The position numbers and the translations under genes were made by a program. Source: SIG710 sp045604985 (GTDB lineage Bacteria > Bacillota > Clostridia > Oscillospirales > CAG-272). From it: a stretch of DNA of 14,894 bases. The stretch's first letter is position 1, and each line of letters opens with the position of its first letter. The stretch spans positions 1 through 14,894 of the forward strand of contig JAZUPD010000011.1 in the NCBI GenBank assembly GCA_045604985.1, given 5' to 3'. The notes beneath the pieces were generated by a model. That model did not search any database and was not told the origin of the DNA. It saw only the letters and a program-made list of their open reading frames with translations. Positions 13,581-14,894 of the stretch are shown here, piece after piece.

Positions 13581-14894
13581 TCAAAAAGAGGCACTTCCCC
13601 CATTTATGTAATGTTTTTCGGTTTCCTGCTTTATTTCCCGTCTCATTAAATATAAAAACGTAAGATTTAAAAGCGTCATTGAAGCAATGGCAACATCTGA
13701 GAGCCACCATATGATACCCCCGACTCTCAAAGCCCCAATAAAAACGCAGATGATATATGAAATCTTATATATCCAAGCTATACTTTTTCTTTTCGTAAGA
13801 TAAGTCACTGTACAATTCCCATAATATGCCCAACAGATTATCGTAGCAAAAGCAAAGAAAAACACCATCACGGAAATTAACGGTGCGGCAGCCCTTCCCA
13901 TAGCAGCCCCGTATGATGAAAGCACAAGCTTCATCTCCTCTCCAGTCGAAAAATCTGTTGTTTTTTGTCCAAACACACACAGTATAGAAAGCGCAGTAAG
14001 CGTGCAAAGAAGTACAGTGTCAACAAAGACCTCAATTATACCCCAAATCCCCTGCTCTGCGCCGCTTTTTACATTCGATGCGGAATGAGCCATTGGTGCA
14101 GTACCGCACCCCGCCTCGTTTGATAAAATCCCTCGCATCGTACCATATCTTATTCCGTCCGACAGAATAAAGCCAAAAATTCCTCCGCCGGCACTTTCAA
14201 AATCAAAAGCATCTATAATTATCAGTCTTATAGCAAAAAACAGATTTTCCCTGAATACAGTTATCACAAAAAGGGATATAAGAACATAGAATATGGTCAT
14301 GACGGGAATTATTATGCTCGTTAAAGGTGAGATGTCATGCACACCGCAAACAATAACGACTCCGCAGACAATGGCAAGAATAACCCCGATAAATGCAGGT
14401 GACATCGAGGATATCTCGGAAAAAGAGCTTGAGACAGCATTTGCCTGAAGCATACATCCCATAGATACGGAGTTTAGAAGACAAGCAAGGGCAAAAACCG
14501 CTCCGACCGTTTTCCCTAATCTTCCTCCCAGCATATCTTCAATATAATACATAGCACCGCCAAGATAGCCCTTTTCCGTTTTTCTTCGGTGACTGTGTGC
14601 AAGCAATATTTCCGCATATTTCAGCACCATCGCCGCAAAAGCACTTAACAGCATCCAAAAAACAGCCCCTGGACCGCCAATAATTATTGCTCCGGCAACT
14701 CCTACTATATTTCCAACGCCAAGCGTTCCTGAAAGTGCCACAGTCAACGTACCAAATCCCGATGTACCGCTGCTATTCCCTTTTTTTAAAAGAGACGAAA
14801 AGGCTCTTTTGGGGTTTCTTATAAAAAAGAATTTCAGATAAAATAAAAAAAAGATTCCAAGACCTATAAGTCCAAATGGTACAAAAATTCCCGA
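13581..14894 (-). CDS. AGCS-family amino acid (alanine/glycine):cation symporter, 5' end outside the window
   Basis: A multi-pass inner-membrane transporter that couples uptake of alanine or glycine to sodium or proton entry. The frame stays open to the window edge, so 437 residues of the C-terminal side are seen and the N-terminus is missing; a TTG at 14747 is internal. Family motifs are present: GTLGVGNIVGVAGA with GGPGAVFWM and KYAEILLA early, and RGILSNEAGCGTAPMAHS in the middle. About ten hydrophobic segments are visible. The visible length plus a short missing start agrees with the usual 450-480 aa. The gene is convergent with murA and shares its terminator. Substrate and ion cannot be told apart from sequence alone. 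Confidence 0.9.
   Translation of the reverse strand, partial: SGIFVPFGLIGLGIFFLFYLKFFFIRNPKRAFSSLLKKGNSSGTSGFGTLTVALSGTLGVGNIVGVAGAIIIGGPGAVFWMLLSAFAAMVLKYAEILLAHSHRRKTEKGYLGGAMYYIEDMLGGRLGKTVGAVFALACLLNSVSMGCMLQANAVSSSFSEISSMSPAFIGVILAIVCGVVIVCGVHDISPLTSIIIPVMTIFYVLISLFVITVFRENLFFAIRLIIIDAFDFESAGGGIFGFILSDGIRYGTMRGILSNEAGCGTAPMAHSASNVKSGAEQGIWGIIEVFVDTVLLCTLTALSILCVFGQKTTDFSTGEEMKLVLSSYGAAMGRAAAPLISVMVFFFAFATIICWAYYGNCTVTYLTKRKSIAWIYKISYIICVFIGALRVGGIIWWLSDVAIASMTLLNLTFLYLMRREIKQETEKHYINGGSASF

Noticed and set aside
1..14894. tRNA, rRNA, CRISPR array, riboswitch or prophage genes
   Set aside because: No cloverleaf, spaced repeats, conserved leader or phage genes were seen on either strand.

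Overview
The window is about 15 kb of a low-GC, AT-rich bacterial chromosome. It is most likely a member of Bacillota, class Clostridia, perhaps an Oscillospiraceae-like gut lineage; the genus cannot be named from this. The signs are strong purine-rich Shine-Dalgarno sites, classical -35/-10 promoters, a WalR/WalK-type two-component operon with YycH/YycI-type genes, clostridial-type MurA, and a GC-richer interspersed repeat of a kind I associate with this group. I see no phage, plasmid, CRISPR or secretion locus. Most of the window is housekeeping and cell-envelope DNA.

Layout. At the left edge the start of a divergent minus-strand gene is just visible (1-17). An amidohydrolase (227-1378, +) follows and ends at a hairpin terminator. 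Next comes a minus-strand block: a broken PHP-domain phosphoesterase (1414-1878), an HD-domain hydrolase (1935-2534), a 200-bp MITE-like inverted-repeat element (2559-2758), and a sugar-phosphate isomerase/epimerase (2808-3776). A divergent promoter region (3777-4000) with a strong inverted repeat separates this from the main operon.

Main operon (4001-11988, +). Seven closely packed genes, with gaps of 4 to 24 nt, are read from one recognisable promoter. In order they are an RluA-type pseudouridine synthase, a DUF3810-type membrane metallopeptidase, a secreted protein with a copper-amine-oxidase-N-like region and an apparently inactive NodB-like region, the response regulator WalR, the histidine kinase WalK, and two single-pass membrane proteins in the positions of YycH and YycI. 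In the known system WalK senses envelope state, WalR controls cell-wall hydrolase genes, and YycH/YycI sit in the membrane and tune WalK. The metallopeptidase and the secreted protein, placed just before walRK, are plausible extra envelope partners; that is inference.

Right end. murA (12163-13428, +), the first committed enzyme of peptidoglycan synthesis, has its own promoters and ends at a very strong hairpin. That hairpin is shared with a convergent AGCS-family amino-acid:cation symporter (13581-14894, -), which runs off the window. The usual metallo-beta-lactamase gene walJ/yycJ is not next to yycI.

The window does not hold an obvious new defence or mobile system. The observations best worth following up are the extended wal operon with its degenerate deacetylase-like protein, the decayed PHP gene, the MITE-like element, and the dyad between divergent promoters.
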